Shown: in pieces, positions 28,201-35,296 of the stretch
How the letters are laid out: every line of letters starts with the position of its first letter
Position numbering within the stretch: the first letter of the stretch is position 1
NCBI RefSeq assembly: GCF_003846185.1
Contig: NZ_ML123034.1
Location: 5,036,939-5,100,938, forward strand
Source: Streptomyces sp. ADI96-02
GTDB taxonomy: Bacteria; Actinomycetota; Actinomycetes; Streptomycetales; Streptomycetaceae
Reading direction: 5' to 3'
Length of the DNA: 64,000 bases
Position numbers and translations under genes: made by a program
Notes under the pieces: generated by a model
What the model was told of the DNA's origin: nothing
The model's input: the letters and a program-made list of their open reading frames with translations, nothing else
Database searches by the model: none

Positions 28201-28810
28201 CGCGGGCCTGGTGCGCGAGTACGTCGACGGCCACCCGCGGGACGGCGCCCGGGCCGCCGAGTACGTGGACCTCCGCCTGGAGCACGGCCCGGCCGCCCGT
28301 GCCCTGCTGCTGCCGCTGGTGACCGGCCTGCTGCGGGACCGGCCCGCGCCGCCGCCGGTGCGCGCCGCGCTGGCCCGGGTGCTCGCCGGGGCCGGGAGCC
28401 CCGAATCCCGGCCGCTGCGGGCGGAGCTGCTGGAGGTCCTGCTGGAGTTCGAGCAGGTGACCGGGCGCGATCCGGACGTGCTGGAGGCCCTGCTCAGAGC
28501 CGCCGCCGACGGGGCCGGGAGCCGTCCGGAGATCCGTACGAGAGCGCTCGTGCACCGCACCGGAGTGCTGCTCGTCCGCACCCCGGAGGGCGCCGCCCGC
28601 TTCGACCGGCTCCTGCTCGAACTCGCCCGTGACGTGCCCGGATTCGCCGCCCTCGTGATCCGCTGGCTCGCCGACGCGCCCCAGGAGTGGGCGGCCGTCG
28701 TGGGACCCAGCGCCCGGCACACCGTGGCGGCGTTGGAGACATCACGTCCGCGGATGCCGATGCCGATGCAGGCCGCAGGGCGTGAGCATGGCAGTCTTAG
28801 ACCTGCGTAA
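25268..28810 (+). CDS. Large protein: degenerate trypsin-like domain + variant P-loop NTPase + long helical C-terminus
   Basis: An 1180-residue protein. Residues 1-190 look like a trypsin-type fold: GTGFVADDRGTVVTAHQAV keeps the catalytic His (H36). The Asp position reads LGLALLR (G69), and the Ser motif, normally GxSGGP, reads GTAIGGP (I152). A P-loop follows at 261-269, GAPGTGRTT, with Arg in place of the Walker Lys, then a Walker B-like LLVVLDGPEE near residue 350 and ACRPE as a possible sensor. The rest (about 550-1180) is a long Leu/Ala-rich helical array, HEAT-like in texture. Similar trypsin-NTPase-repeat fusions occur in bacterial signalling and immunity STAND proteins. The function is unknown. 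It lies between the truB terminator and ribF. Confidence 0.7.
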   Translation: MGSGDRSNLVRICDPVGRPRGTGFVADDRGTVVTAHQAVASGTALVLHGTGGRTCRVGPEDVTALPALGLALLRTGGPDALDTEPKAVSARERVRPGSYVGIAAHGLREARVLGTASATYTAPDAEHRIPAALELALGTDGRDALRSGGTAIGGPVTDPATGSVLGVLSTALTVPYESAGLALPLTRGADAALDDLLRRNATTVPGYGADLNLAGALQLTATSVGSAEGPGARVAPVERGEARAEFAAFEAGPGTVLALVGAPGTGRTTELAALAARRADGEAPAPTLWLRGADLLPDDTSIADAADRALARSARIVTAAGARGDMTTATPERVARLAAEAGHPLLVVLDGPEEMPPLPARRLAEWTAGTASWLRDHEVRLVVACRPEHWETAGALYPPRDLHRPERPARRLPPALLLGDLTAAQAVTAKERYGIPPAALAPGHDRHPLTLRLLAEVRDALPPDVPGRPDTEDVFAAHLDLVCLRVAVRIAAAADEQPRGAAVRRLAARVAGQAHEAARRCLGPGQGELDREAFEEIFPWRTGWASAVLTERLLVPAGAGYRFAHEELGDWVQGAHLDLDAALRSLVHRWHTGSGGPDPSPRPRPADDARSLPVPRHRIGPVVQAMLLLGRRQGTAAPAHRMADLIEALDRLWTDEGPRDEDAAWWAAHLLAGSLLRVPDARPYLGVLRVLAGRITRRSAAGPADPGAYGEFGPWFWRRLRLPEEDRIDLLRRLVPADGVPRADGDERYLDVVADCLALDPPAVLPLLCRWFTDERPLLTGPDAPDVPERPTVAAAAQALLYARRDLAVDDLADALIATPHQRAGELLAALAEEEPTALCRAVDRWARDEDRPARRSAAARYAGLLRDRVTADGDRALLRSAAEALLARPEDASLHAAALTLLIRDPRTRTRHLPQTLRAFAAGDPGISVGLLADAFPAHPEPVLAALRARLARPGDSGGAVLRALAGLDTPALALHVAGLVREYVDGHPRDGARAAEYVDLRLEHGPAARALLLPLVTGLLRDRPAPPPVRAALARVLAGAGSPESRPLRAELLEVLLEFEQVTGRDPDVLEALLRAAADGAGSRPEIRTRALVHRTGVLLVRTPEGAARFDRLLLELARDVPGFAALVIRWLADAPQEWAAVVGPSARHTVAALETSRPRMPMPMQAAGREHGSLRPA

Positions 28811-28854
28811 TCGACAGACGACACGTACACAGGTTCGGGCGAGGAGCGGTCACA

Positions 28855-29811
28855 GTGCAGCGCTGGCGTGGCTTGGAGGACATCCCCCAGGACTGGGGAC
28901 GCAGCGTCGTCACCATCGGCTCCTACGACGGCGTGCACCGCGGACACCAGCTGATCATCGGCCGGGCGGTCGAGCGCGCCCGCGAGCTGGGCGTCCCGTC
29001 CGTCGTCGTCACCTTCGACCCGCACCCCAGCGAGGTCGTCCGCCCCGGCAGCCATCCGCCGCTGCTCGCCCCGCACCACCGCCGCGCCGAGCTCATGGCC
29101 GCGCTCGGCGTCGACGCGGTGCTGATCCTCCCCTTCACCACCGAGTTCTCCCAGCTGTCCCCGGCCGACTTCATCGTCAAGGTCCTGGTCGACAAGCTGC
29201 ACGCGCTGGCCGTGATCGAGGGTCCCAACTTCCGCTTCGGCCACCGGGCCGCCGGGAACGTCGGCTTCCTGACCGAGCTGGGCGGCACCTACGACTACAC
29301 CGTCGAGGTCATCGACCTGTACGTGACCGGCGACGCCGGCGGCGGGCAGCCGTTCTCCTCCACCCTCACCCGCAGGCTGATCGCCGAGGGCGAGGTCGCG
29401 GGAGCCGCCGAGATCCTCGGCCGCCCGCACCGCGTCGAGGGCATCGTCGTGCGCGGCGCGCAGCGAGGCCGCGCGCTCGGCTTCCCGACGGCCAACGTGG
29501 AGACCCTGCCGCACACCGCGATCCCCGCCGACGGCGTGTACGCGGGCTGGCTGGAGGCCGACGGCGAGTCGATGCCCGCCGCGATCTCGGTCGGCACGAA
29601 CCCGCAGTTCGGCGGCACCGAACGGACCGTCGAGGCGTACGCCATCGACCGGGTCGGCCTGGACCTGTACGGCCTGCACGTCGCCGTGGACTTCCTCGCG
29701 TACGTGCGCGGCATGCTGAAGTTCGACACGGTCGACGACCTGCTGGTCGCCATGGCCGGCGACGTGAAGCGGTGCGCCGAGCTGATCGCCGCCCACGACC
29801 GCGACCGCTGA
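28855..29811 (+). CDS. ribF: Bifunctional riboflavin kinase / FAD synthetase
   Basis: A 318-residue enzyme that phosphorylates riboflavin to FMN and adenylates FMN to FAD. The N-terminal nucleotidyltransferase half has GSYDGVHRGHQ (the HxGH-type motif) and GPNFRFGHRAAGN. The C-terminal kinase half has RGRALGFPTANV and the NPQFGGTERTVE block. The GTG at 28855 is preceded by GAGGAGCGG. It follows the 1180-residue gene by 44 bp, close enough for read-through. Confidence 0.96.
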   Translation: MQRWRGLEDIPQDWGRSVVTIGSYDGVHRGHQLIIGRAVERARELGVPSVVVTFDPHPSEVVRPGSHPPLLAPHHRRAELMAALGVDAVLILPFTTEFSQLSPADFIVKVLVDKLHALAVIEGPNFRFGHRAAGNVGFLTELGGTYDYTVEVIDLYVTGDAGGGQPFSSTLTRRLIAEGEVAGAAEILGRPHRVEGIVVRGAQRGRALGFPTANVETLPHTAIPADGVYAGWLEADGESMPAAISVGTNPQFGGTERTVEAYAIDRVGLDLYGLHVAVDFLAYVRGMLKFDTVDDLLVAMAGDVKRCAELIAAHDRDR

Positions 29812-29872
29812 CCCACCACCCGGCGGCAGCCTCCGCCGTGCGCCCCGCACCACCGCGGCGGATGCTGACAGG

Positions 29873-31069
29873 GTGCGCGACATCCTCCCCGACCTCCGGG
29901 CCCGCTGCGCCGACGGGACGCCCTTCGCCCTGGCGACCGTCGTCGCCGTGCGCGGCAGCGCGCCCCGCGACCCCGGCGCCGTCCTGGCCGTGGACGCCCG
30001 CGGCCAGGTGGCCGGCAGCGTCTCCGGCGGCTGCGTCGAGAGCGACGTGTACGAGGTGGCCCGCGAGGTGCTGGCCGGGGCCGAACCGCGCGTCGTGTCG
30101 TACGGCATCAGCGACGACGAGGCGTTCGGCGTAGGTCTGACCTGCGGCGGCACGATCGACGTCCTCGTGCGCGCCTACGCCTCCGCCGCCGAGCTGGCGG
30201 ACCTGGCGCGGGTGCTGGACCTGATCGCGGCCGACCGGCCGGTCGCCGAGGCCACCGTCCTCGGCGGCGACGCGGCCCGGACCGGGGCCCGCCTCACGGT
30301 CCGCCCCGCCGCCGAAGGCCCCGCCACCGGAACGCTCGGGGACAGCGGCCTCGACGCCGCCGTCACCGAGGACGCCCGCGGGCTGCTGGCCCAGGGGGCC
30401 ACCGGCGTCCAGCGCTACGGCGCGCACGGCCGCCGCCGGATGCAGGAGGTGTCCGTCTTCATCCGGTCCTACGCCCCGCCGCCCCGCATGCTCGTCTTCG
30501 GCGCCATCGACCACGCGGCGGCCACCGCGCGCATCGGCTCGTTCCTCGGCTACCGGGTCACCGTCTGCGACGCCCGCCCCGCCTTCGCGACCCGCGAACG
30601 CTTCCCGACCGCCGACTCCGTCGTCTGCGCCTGGCCGCACGCCTACCTGGAAACCACCGAGGTCGACTCCCGCACCGTCATCTGCGTCCTCACCCACGAC
30701 CCCAAGTTCGACGTGCCGCTCCTCGCGGCGGCGCTGCGCACCCCCGCCGCGTACATCGGGGCCATGGGCAGCCGCCGCACCCACCGCGACCGCGTTGCCC
30801 GGCTGCGCGCGGCCGGAGTGGCGGAGCAGGACCTGGCGCGGCTGGCCTCCCCCGTCGGGCTCGACCTCGGGGCCCGTACGCCCGAGGAGACGGCCGTCTC
30901 GATCGCCGCCGAGATCATCCAGCACCGCTGGGGCGGCACCGGACGGCCGCTCGGCGCGCTGACGGGCGCGATCCACCACGGCGGACCGATCCATGACGGC
31001 GGACCGACGCACCACGACGGGCCGACGCGCCACGGCGGACCGGACGGGCCGCACCCGACGGCGGACTGA
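29873..31069 (+). CDS. XdhC/CoxI family molybdenum-enzyme maturation protein with His-rich tail
   Basis: A 398-residue protein. The N-terminal XdhC/CoxI domain has VRGSAPRDPGAVLAVD and GSVSGGCVE. The C-terminal Rossmann-like XdhC domain has ARIGSFLGYRVTVCDARPAF and AAYIGAMGSRRTHRDR. Family members load or sulfurate the molybdenum cofactor for xanthine or CO dehydrogenases. No such enzyme subunit is encoded nearby, so the client is elsewhere. The last ~30 residues are a His/Gly/Pro repeat that looks metal-binding and is not part of the core domain. The start is GTG at 29873 with only a weak ribosome site. It converges with the ABC operon after 12 bp. Confidence 0.85.
   Translation: MRDILPDLRARCADGTPFALATVVAVRGSAPRDPGAVLAVDARGQVAGSVSGGCVESDVYEVAREVLAGAEPRVVSYGISDDEAFGVGLTCGGTIDVLVRAYASAAELADLARVLDLIAADRPVAEATVLGGDAARTGARLTVRPAAEGPATGTLGDSGLDAAVTEDARGLLAQGATGVQRYGAHGRRRMQEVSVFIRSYAPPPRMLVFGAIDHAAATARIGSFLGYRVTVCDARPAFATRERFPTADSVVCAWPHAYLETTEVDSRTVICVLTHDPKFDVPLLAAALRTPAAYIGAMGSRRTHRDRVARLRAAGVAEQDLARLASPVGLDLGARTPEETAVSIAAEIIQHRWGGTGRPLGALTGAIHHGGPIHDGGPTHHDGPTRHGGPDGPHPTAD
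30971..31056 (+). repeat. 18-bp coding repeats giving a His-Gly-Pro tail on the XdhC-like protein
   Basis: Four or five degenerate 18-bp units (around CACCACGGCGGACCGATC) encode HHGGPI, HDGGPT, HHDGPT and RHGGPD, ending GPHPTAD. The period keeps the reading frame. Confidence 0.85.
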
Positions 31070-31081
31070 GCCGCCCGCCCC

Positions 31082-32089
31082 TCACCCCGCGTCGCTCGCC
31101 GGCCCCGCCCCGGCCACGGCCGCGGCCCAGTGACAGGCCACCCGGGAACCCGGACCGCCGCCCAGCACCGGCAGATCCCGCCCCCGGCACGCCGCCGCCA
31201 CCCCCGCCTGCTGCGCCCGGCCGGAGGCGAGGACCTGGCAGCGGACGTGGAAACGGCAGCCCGACGGAACGTCGGAGGGGTCCGGCGGCTCCCCGGCCAG
31301 GACCACCGGCTCCACCGACGACTCGGGCAGCACGGACAGCAGGGCCTGGGTGTACGGGTGCCGGGGCGTCGTCAGCAGCTCCTCGACCGGACCCGTCTCC
31401 ACGATCCGCCCCAGGTACATCACCGCGACCCGGTCCGCGATGTTCCAGGCCAGCCCCAGATCGTGGGTGACCACCAGCGCCGAGAGCCCCAGCTCGTCCC
31501 GCAGGCGCAGCAGGAGCGCCAGGATCTCGCCCCGCACCGAGGCGTCCAGCGACGCCACCGGCTCGTCGGCCACGATCAGCTCCGGCTCCAGCACCAGCGC
31601 GCCGGCGATCACCACACGCTGGCGCTGACCGCCCGACAGTTCGTGCGGGTAGCGCAGGAAGAACCGCTCCGCGGGCCGCAGCCCCGCCCGCGCCAGCGCC
31701 CGCGCGACCGCCGCCTGCTCGTCGCCGGCGTACCCGTGGATGCGCAGGCCCTCCGCGACCGCGTCGTACACGGTGTGCCGGGGGTTGAGCGAGCCGCTGG
31801 GGTCCTGGAGCACCAGCTGAACCCGTCGGCGGTACGCCTTGAGCGCACCGCCCGTGTACTCCAGCGGCACCCCGCCGAAGGCGACCCGCCCGGAGGTGGG
31901 CGGCACCAGCCCCAGCAGGGACCGGGCGAGCGTCGTCTTGCCGCAGCCGGACTCGCCGACCAGCGCGACGATCTCGCCGGGCCCGACGTCGAGGTCGACG
32001 CCGTCGACGGCACGGGCGGCGGCGGCCCCGCGCCGGCCGGGGAAGGAGACCTTCAGCGCCTCGGCGCTGAGCAGGGGAGGGGTGCTCAT
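31082..32089 (-). CDS. Peptide/nickel-type ABC transporter ATPase (DppF/OppF-like)
   Basis: A 335-residue ATPase of a peptide or nickel importer. It has Walker A GESGCGKTT, the signature LSGGQRQRV, and Walker B in LIVADEPVASLD, with the H-loop in VVTHDLGLA. The C-terminal oligopeptide-type extension carries Cys (GCRFHVRCQV), typical of Opp/Dpp ATPases and able to bind an Fe-S cluster in some relatives. The start at 32089 overlaps the stop of the preceding ATPase gene (ATGA). It is last in the five-gene operon. Confidence 0.92.
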   Translation of the reverse strand: MSTPPLLSAEALKVSFPGRRGAAAARAVDGVDLDVGPGEIVALVGESGCGKTTLARSLLGLVPPTSGRVAFGGVPLEYTGGALKAYRRRVQLVLQDPSGSLNPRHTVYDAVAEGLRIHGYAGDEQAAVARALARAGLRPAERFFLRYPHELSGGQRQRVVIAGALVLEPELIVADEPVASLDASVRGEILALLLRLRDELGLSALVVTHDLGLAWNIADRVAVMYLGRIVETGPVEELLTTPRHPYTQALLSVLPESSVEPVVLAGEPPDPSDVPSGCRFHVRCQVLASGRAQQAGVAAACRGRDLPVLGGGPGSRVACHWAAAVAGAGPASDAG

Positions 32090-33201
32090 GTGGTGCTCCT
32101 CGTCTCCTCGGACCCGGGGCCGGAGTCCCGCGCGAGAGGTCCGGACGCCGATGGTCCGGACACGGATGGTCCGGACGCCGCCGCGGCTCCCGGGGCCACC
32201 AGCACGCAGGCCGCCCGGTGCCCGTCGGCCGCCTCGCGCAGCTCCTGGTCCTCGGCGGCGCACACGGCCGCGGCCTGCGGGCAGCGCGGGTGGAAGGCGC
32301 AGCCCGTCGGCAGGGCGGCAGGGTCCGGCGGATCGCCCGGCAGCCCGCGCGGGGCGTGCCGGGAGGACGGGTCGCCGATCGTGGGGAAGGCCGCCGACAG
32401 CGCCCGGCCGTACGGATGGCGGGCCCGCTCGTACACCTGCCGGGCCGGGCCCTCCTCGACGATCCGCCCCGCGTACATCACGGCCAGCCGGTCGCACGTG
32501 TCGGCCAGCACCGCCAGATCGTGGCTGATCATGATGAGCCCGAGGTCCTGGTCGGCGACCAGCCCTTCGAGCAGCCGCAGGATCTGCGCCTGGATCATGA
32601 CGTCGAGCGCGGTGGTCGGCTCGTCGGCGACGACCAGGCGCGGATCGCAGGCCAGCGCCATGGCGATCATCACGCGCTGGCGCTGGCCGCCGGACAGCTC
32701 GTGCGGATAGGCGCGGGCACGGGTGGCGGGCAGCCCGACCTGCTCCAGCAGCTCACCGGCGCGCCGCCGGGCCGCCGCCCGGGTGGTCCGGCCGTGCAGC
32801 AGCACGGGCTCGGCGATCTGGTCGCCGATCCGGTGCACGGCGTTCAGCGAGTGCATCGCGCCCTGGAAGACGATCGACGCCCCCGCCCACCGGACCGCCC
32901 GCAGCCGCCCCCACCGCATGGTCAGCACGTCCTCGCCGTCCAGCAGGATCCGGCCGGACAGCGTCGCCGACCGGGGCAGCAGCCGCAGCAGCGCGAGGGC
33001 CAGCGTCGACTTCCCGCACCCGGACTCCCCGGCGATGCCCAGCTTCTGACCGGCCGCCACCCGCAGGTCGACGCCGCGCACGGCCGGTACGGAGCCGGCC
33101 CCGCCGCCGTACGCGACGCGCAGGTCCCGCACCTCCAGCAGCGGGGGACCGCCGGAGGGCCGGCCCGGATCAGCGTGCGCGCTCGTGGTCGCGGCGGTCA
33201 A
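32086..33201 (-). CDS. Peptide/nickel-type ABC transporter ATPase (DppD/OppD-like)
   Basis: A 371-residue ATPase paired with the DppF-like protein. It has Walker A GESGCGKST, the signature LSGGQRQRV, Walker B LVVADEPTTALD, and the Opp-type C-terminal Cys block TGCAFHPRCPQAAAVC. The tail is rich in Ser/Gly/Pro. I place the start at TTG 33201, which overlaps the permease stop (TTGA), behind a GGGGG stretch; no ATG or GTG in frame gives a better N-terminus. It ends with an ATGA overlap into the next gene. Confidence 0.9.
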   Translation of the reverse strand: MTAATTSAHADPGRPSGGPPLLEVRDLRVAYGGGAGSVPAVRGVDLRVAAGQKLGIAGESGCGKSTLALALLRLLPRSATLSGRILLDGEDVLTMRWGRLRAVRWAGASIVFQGAMHSLNAVHRIGDQIAEPVLLHGRTTRAAARRRAGELLEQVGLPATRARAYPHELSGGQRQRVMIAMALACDPRLVVADEPTTALDVMIQAQILRLLEGLVADQDLGLIMISHDLAVLADTCDRLAVMYAGRIVEEGPARQVYERARHPYGRALSAAFPTIGDPSSRHAPRGLPGDPPDPAALPTGCAFHPRCPQAAAVCAAEDQELREAADGHRAACVLVAPGAAAASGPSVSGPSASGPLARDSGPGSEETRSTT

Positions 33202-34208
33202 CGGGACACCCCCAGCTCGGGGTTGAGCACGGACTCGACGGCACGGCCGCAGAGGGTGAAGGCGAGGGCGACCAGGGCGATGGCGAGGCCGGGCGGCGCG
33301 AGGTACCACCAGTCGCCGGAGCTGACGGCCCCGGCCTCGCGGGCGTCCTGGAGCAGCCCGCCCCAGGAGACGATCGTCGGATCGCCGAGCCCGAGGAAGG
33401 CGAGCGTCGCCTCGGTGAGGATCGCGGTCGAGATCACCAGGGTGGTCTGGGCGAGCACCAGCGGCATCACGTTCGGCAGGACGTGGCGGGACATGATGTG
33501 GCCGTGCCCGCCGCCCAGCGCGCGGGAACGCTCGATGTAGGGCCGGGACTCGACGGACAGCGTCTGGGCCCGCACCAGCCGGGCGGTCGTCGGCCACGTC
33601 GTCACGCCGATCGCGAGGACCGTCGTCCAGATCGACCGGGACAGGACGGTGGCCAGCGCGATGGCGAGGACCAGCGTCGGCATCACCAGGAACCAGTCCG
33701 TGATCCGCATGGCGACGCCTCCGTACCAGCCCCGGAAGTGGCCCGCGGTGATCCCGACGAGCGTGCCGATGGCCACCGACAGGAACGCGGCGAGCAGCCC
33801 CACGGTCAGCGAGACCCGGGTGCCCCAGAGCATCAGGGCGAGCAGACTGCGCCCGAACTGGTCGGTCCCCAGCGGGAACGCGGCGCTCGGCGCCTCCAGC
33901 GGACCGCCCGGGGCGTCGGTCACGCTCAGCGCACCGGCCCCCACCAGCAGCGGGGCCGTCAGCGCGAGCAGCGCGATCGCCGCCAGCACGGCGAGACCGA
34001 CGAGCCCCGCCCGGTGCGCGCGGTACTCCCGTACGAAACGCAGCGCGGCCTGCCGCCGACGGGCCCGCGCCAGGGCGCGCGGACCGCTCCTCCCCGCCCC
34101 GGGCGGCCCCGGGCGGACCTCCCCGCCCGGTGCCGCCCCGCCGGCGGCGTCCTTCCCGGCGGGTTCCTTCCCGGCGTCGTCCGTCGCGGCATCGGTCGAG
34201 GTCGTCAT
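33198..34208 (-). CDS. Peptide/nickel-type ABC transporter permease (DppC-like)
   Basis: A 336-residue inner-membrane permease. A Gly/Ala/Pro-rich cytoplasmic N-terminus of about 50 residues precedes the DppC-type domain with GTDQFGRSLLALMLWGTR and the EAA-loop region (RSRALGGGHGHIMSRHVLPN). Five or six hydrophobic segments are visible. The start at 34208 overlaps the stop of the DppB-like gene (ATGA). It pairs with that permease to form the channel. Confidence 0.92.
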   Translation of the reverse strand: MTTSTDAATDDAGKEPAGKDAAGGAAPGGEVRPGPPGAGRSGPRALARARRRQAALRFVREYRAHRAGLVGLAVLAAIALLALTAPLLVGAGALSVTDAPGGPLEAPSAAFPLGTDQFGRSLLALMLWGTRVSLTVGLLAAFLSVAIGTLVGITAGHFRGWYGGVAMRITDWFLVMPTLVLAIALATVLSRSIWTTVLAIGVTTWPTTARLVRAQTLSVESRPYIERSRALGGGHGHIMSRHVLPNVMPLVLAQTTLVISTAILTEATLAFLGLGDPTIVSWGGLLQDAREAGAVSSGDWWYLAPPGLAIALVALAFTLCGRAVESVLNPELGVSR

Positions 34209-35293
34209 CGGCCCACCCGGGGATCGAGCAGCGGATAGATCACGTCGGCGAGCGTGTTCATCAGGATCACCGCAGCGGCGAAGACGAAGAACAGCGCCTG
34301 CACCAGCGGCAGGTCGGGCACGCTCAGCGCCTGGTAGAAGAGGCCGCCGAGACCCGGCCAGGAGAAGACGGTCTCCACCAGGATGGCCCCCGCGACCGTC
34401 GTGCCGAGGTTCACGAAGAGCAGGGTGACGGTCGGCAGCATCGCGTTCGGCACGGCGTGCCGGCGGCGCACGGCGTCGTCGCGCAGGCCCTTGGCGCGGG
34501 CCGTCGTCAGATAGTCGCCGCCCATCTCGTCCAGCAGCGAGGAGCGCATCACCAGCAGGGTCCGGGCGTACTCCACCGCGACGAGCGTGACCACGGGCAG
34601 CACCAGGTGGTGCGCGATGTCGAGGACGCGGGCGAAGCCGCTGGTGGAACCGGTCTCCATACCGCCGGTCGGGAAGAGCCCGGGGACCGGGCCGACGCCC
34701 ACCGACAGGGTGGTGATGAGGAGCAGCCCGAGCCAGAACGAGGGCACCGAGTACAGCGTCAGCGCGAGGGCGGTGCCGGCGCGGTCCCCGGCGCTCCCGT
34801 TGCGCCAGGCCGACCGGGCGCCCAGCCAGATGCCGAGGACGCTGTAGAGGACGAAGGCGGTCCCGGTGAGCAGCAGCGTCGCGGGCAGCGCTTCCGCGAT
34901 CTTGTCGACGACGGGGGCGCGGAACTGGTACGACGTACCGAAGTCGCCGGTGAGTGCCTTGCCGCAGTACTGGGTGAACTGCTGCCACAGCGGCAGGTCG
35001 AGGCCGAACTCCCGGCGCATCGCCGCGATCTGATCGGCCGACACCTGACGGCCGCCGGTCATCTGCTTGACCGGGTCGCCCGGGATCAGCCGGAAGAGGA
35101 AGAAGCCGGTGACCAGGACGGCGAGGAGGGAGACGGCGGCCCCGGCCAGCCGGCCCGCCGCGTACCGGGCGTAGGCCGCGGCTCCGCCGGACCGCGGGGT
35201 GCGGGACGGCGTCCCGGGCGCGTCGCCGGAGCGCGGGCCGGGACGCCTCGCCGGTCCTTCGTCGTCGAGTACGGGAGTGCTCTCCGCGCTCAT
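34205..35293 (-). CDS. Peptide/nickel-type ABC transporter permease (DppB-like)
   Basis: A 362-residue permease with a disordered N-terminal stretch of about 40 residues, a first helix near AGAAVSLLAVLVTGFFLFR, and the DppB hallmark RLIPGDPV followed by the large periplasmic-side loop (LDLPLWQQFTQYCGKALTGDFGTS). The EAA loop is in TTARAKGLRDDAVRRRHAVPN. It starts 3 bp after the binding-protein stop and overlaps the DppC-like gene by 4 bp. Confidence 0.92.
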   Translation of the reverse strand: MSAESTPVLDDEGPARRPGPRSGDAPGTPSRTPRSGGAAAYARYAAGRLAGAAVSLLAVLVTGFFLFRLIPGDPVKQMTGGRQVSADQIAAMRREFGLDLPLWQQFTQYCGKALTGDFGTSYQFRAPVVDKIAEALPATLLLTGTAFVLYSVLGIWLGARSAWRNGSAGDRAGTALALTLYSVPSFWLGLLLITTLSVGVGPVPGLFPTGGMETGSTSGFARVLDIAHHLVLPVVTLVAVEYARTLLVMRSSLLDEMGGDYLTTARAKGLRDDAVRRRHAVPNAMLPTVTLLFVNLGTTVAGAILVETVFSWPGLGGLFYQALSVPDLPLVQALFFVFAAAVILMNTLADVIYPLLDPRVGR

Positions 35294-35296
35294 GGC

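Noticed and set aside
27850..30153. 767-residue minus-strand frame across the end of the 1180-residue gene and ribF
   Set aside because: It spans two real genes and is Arg/Ser-rich without motifs.
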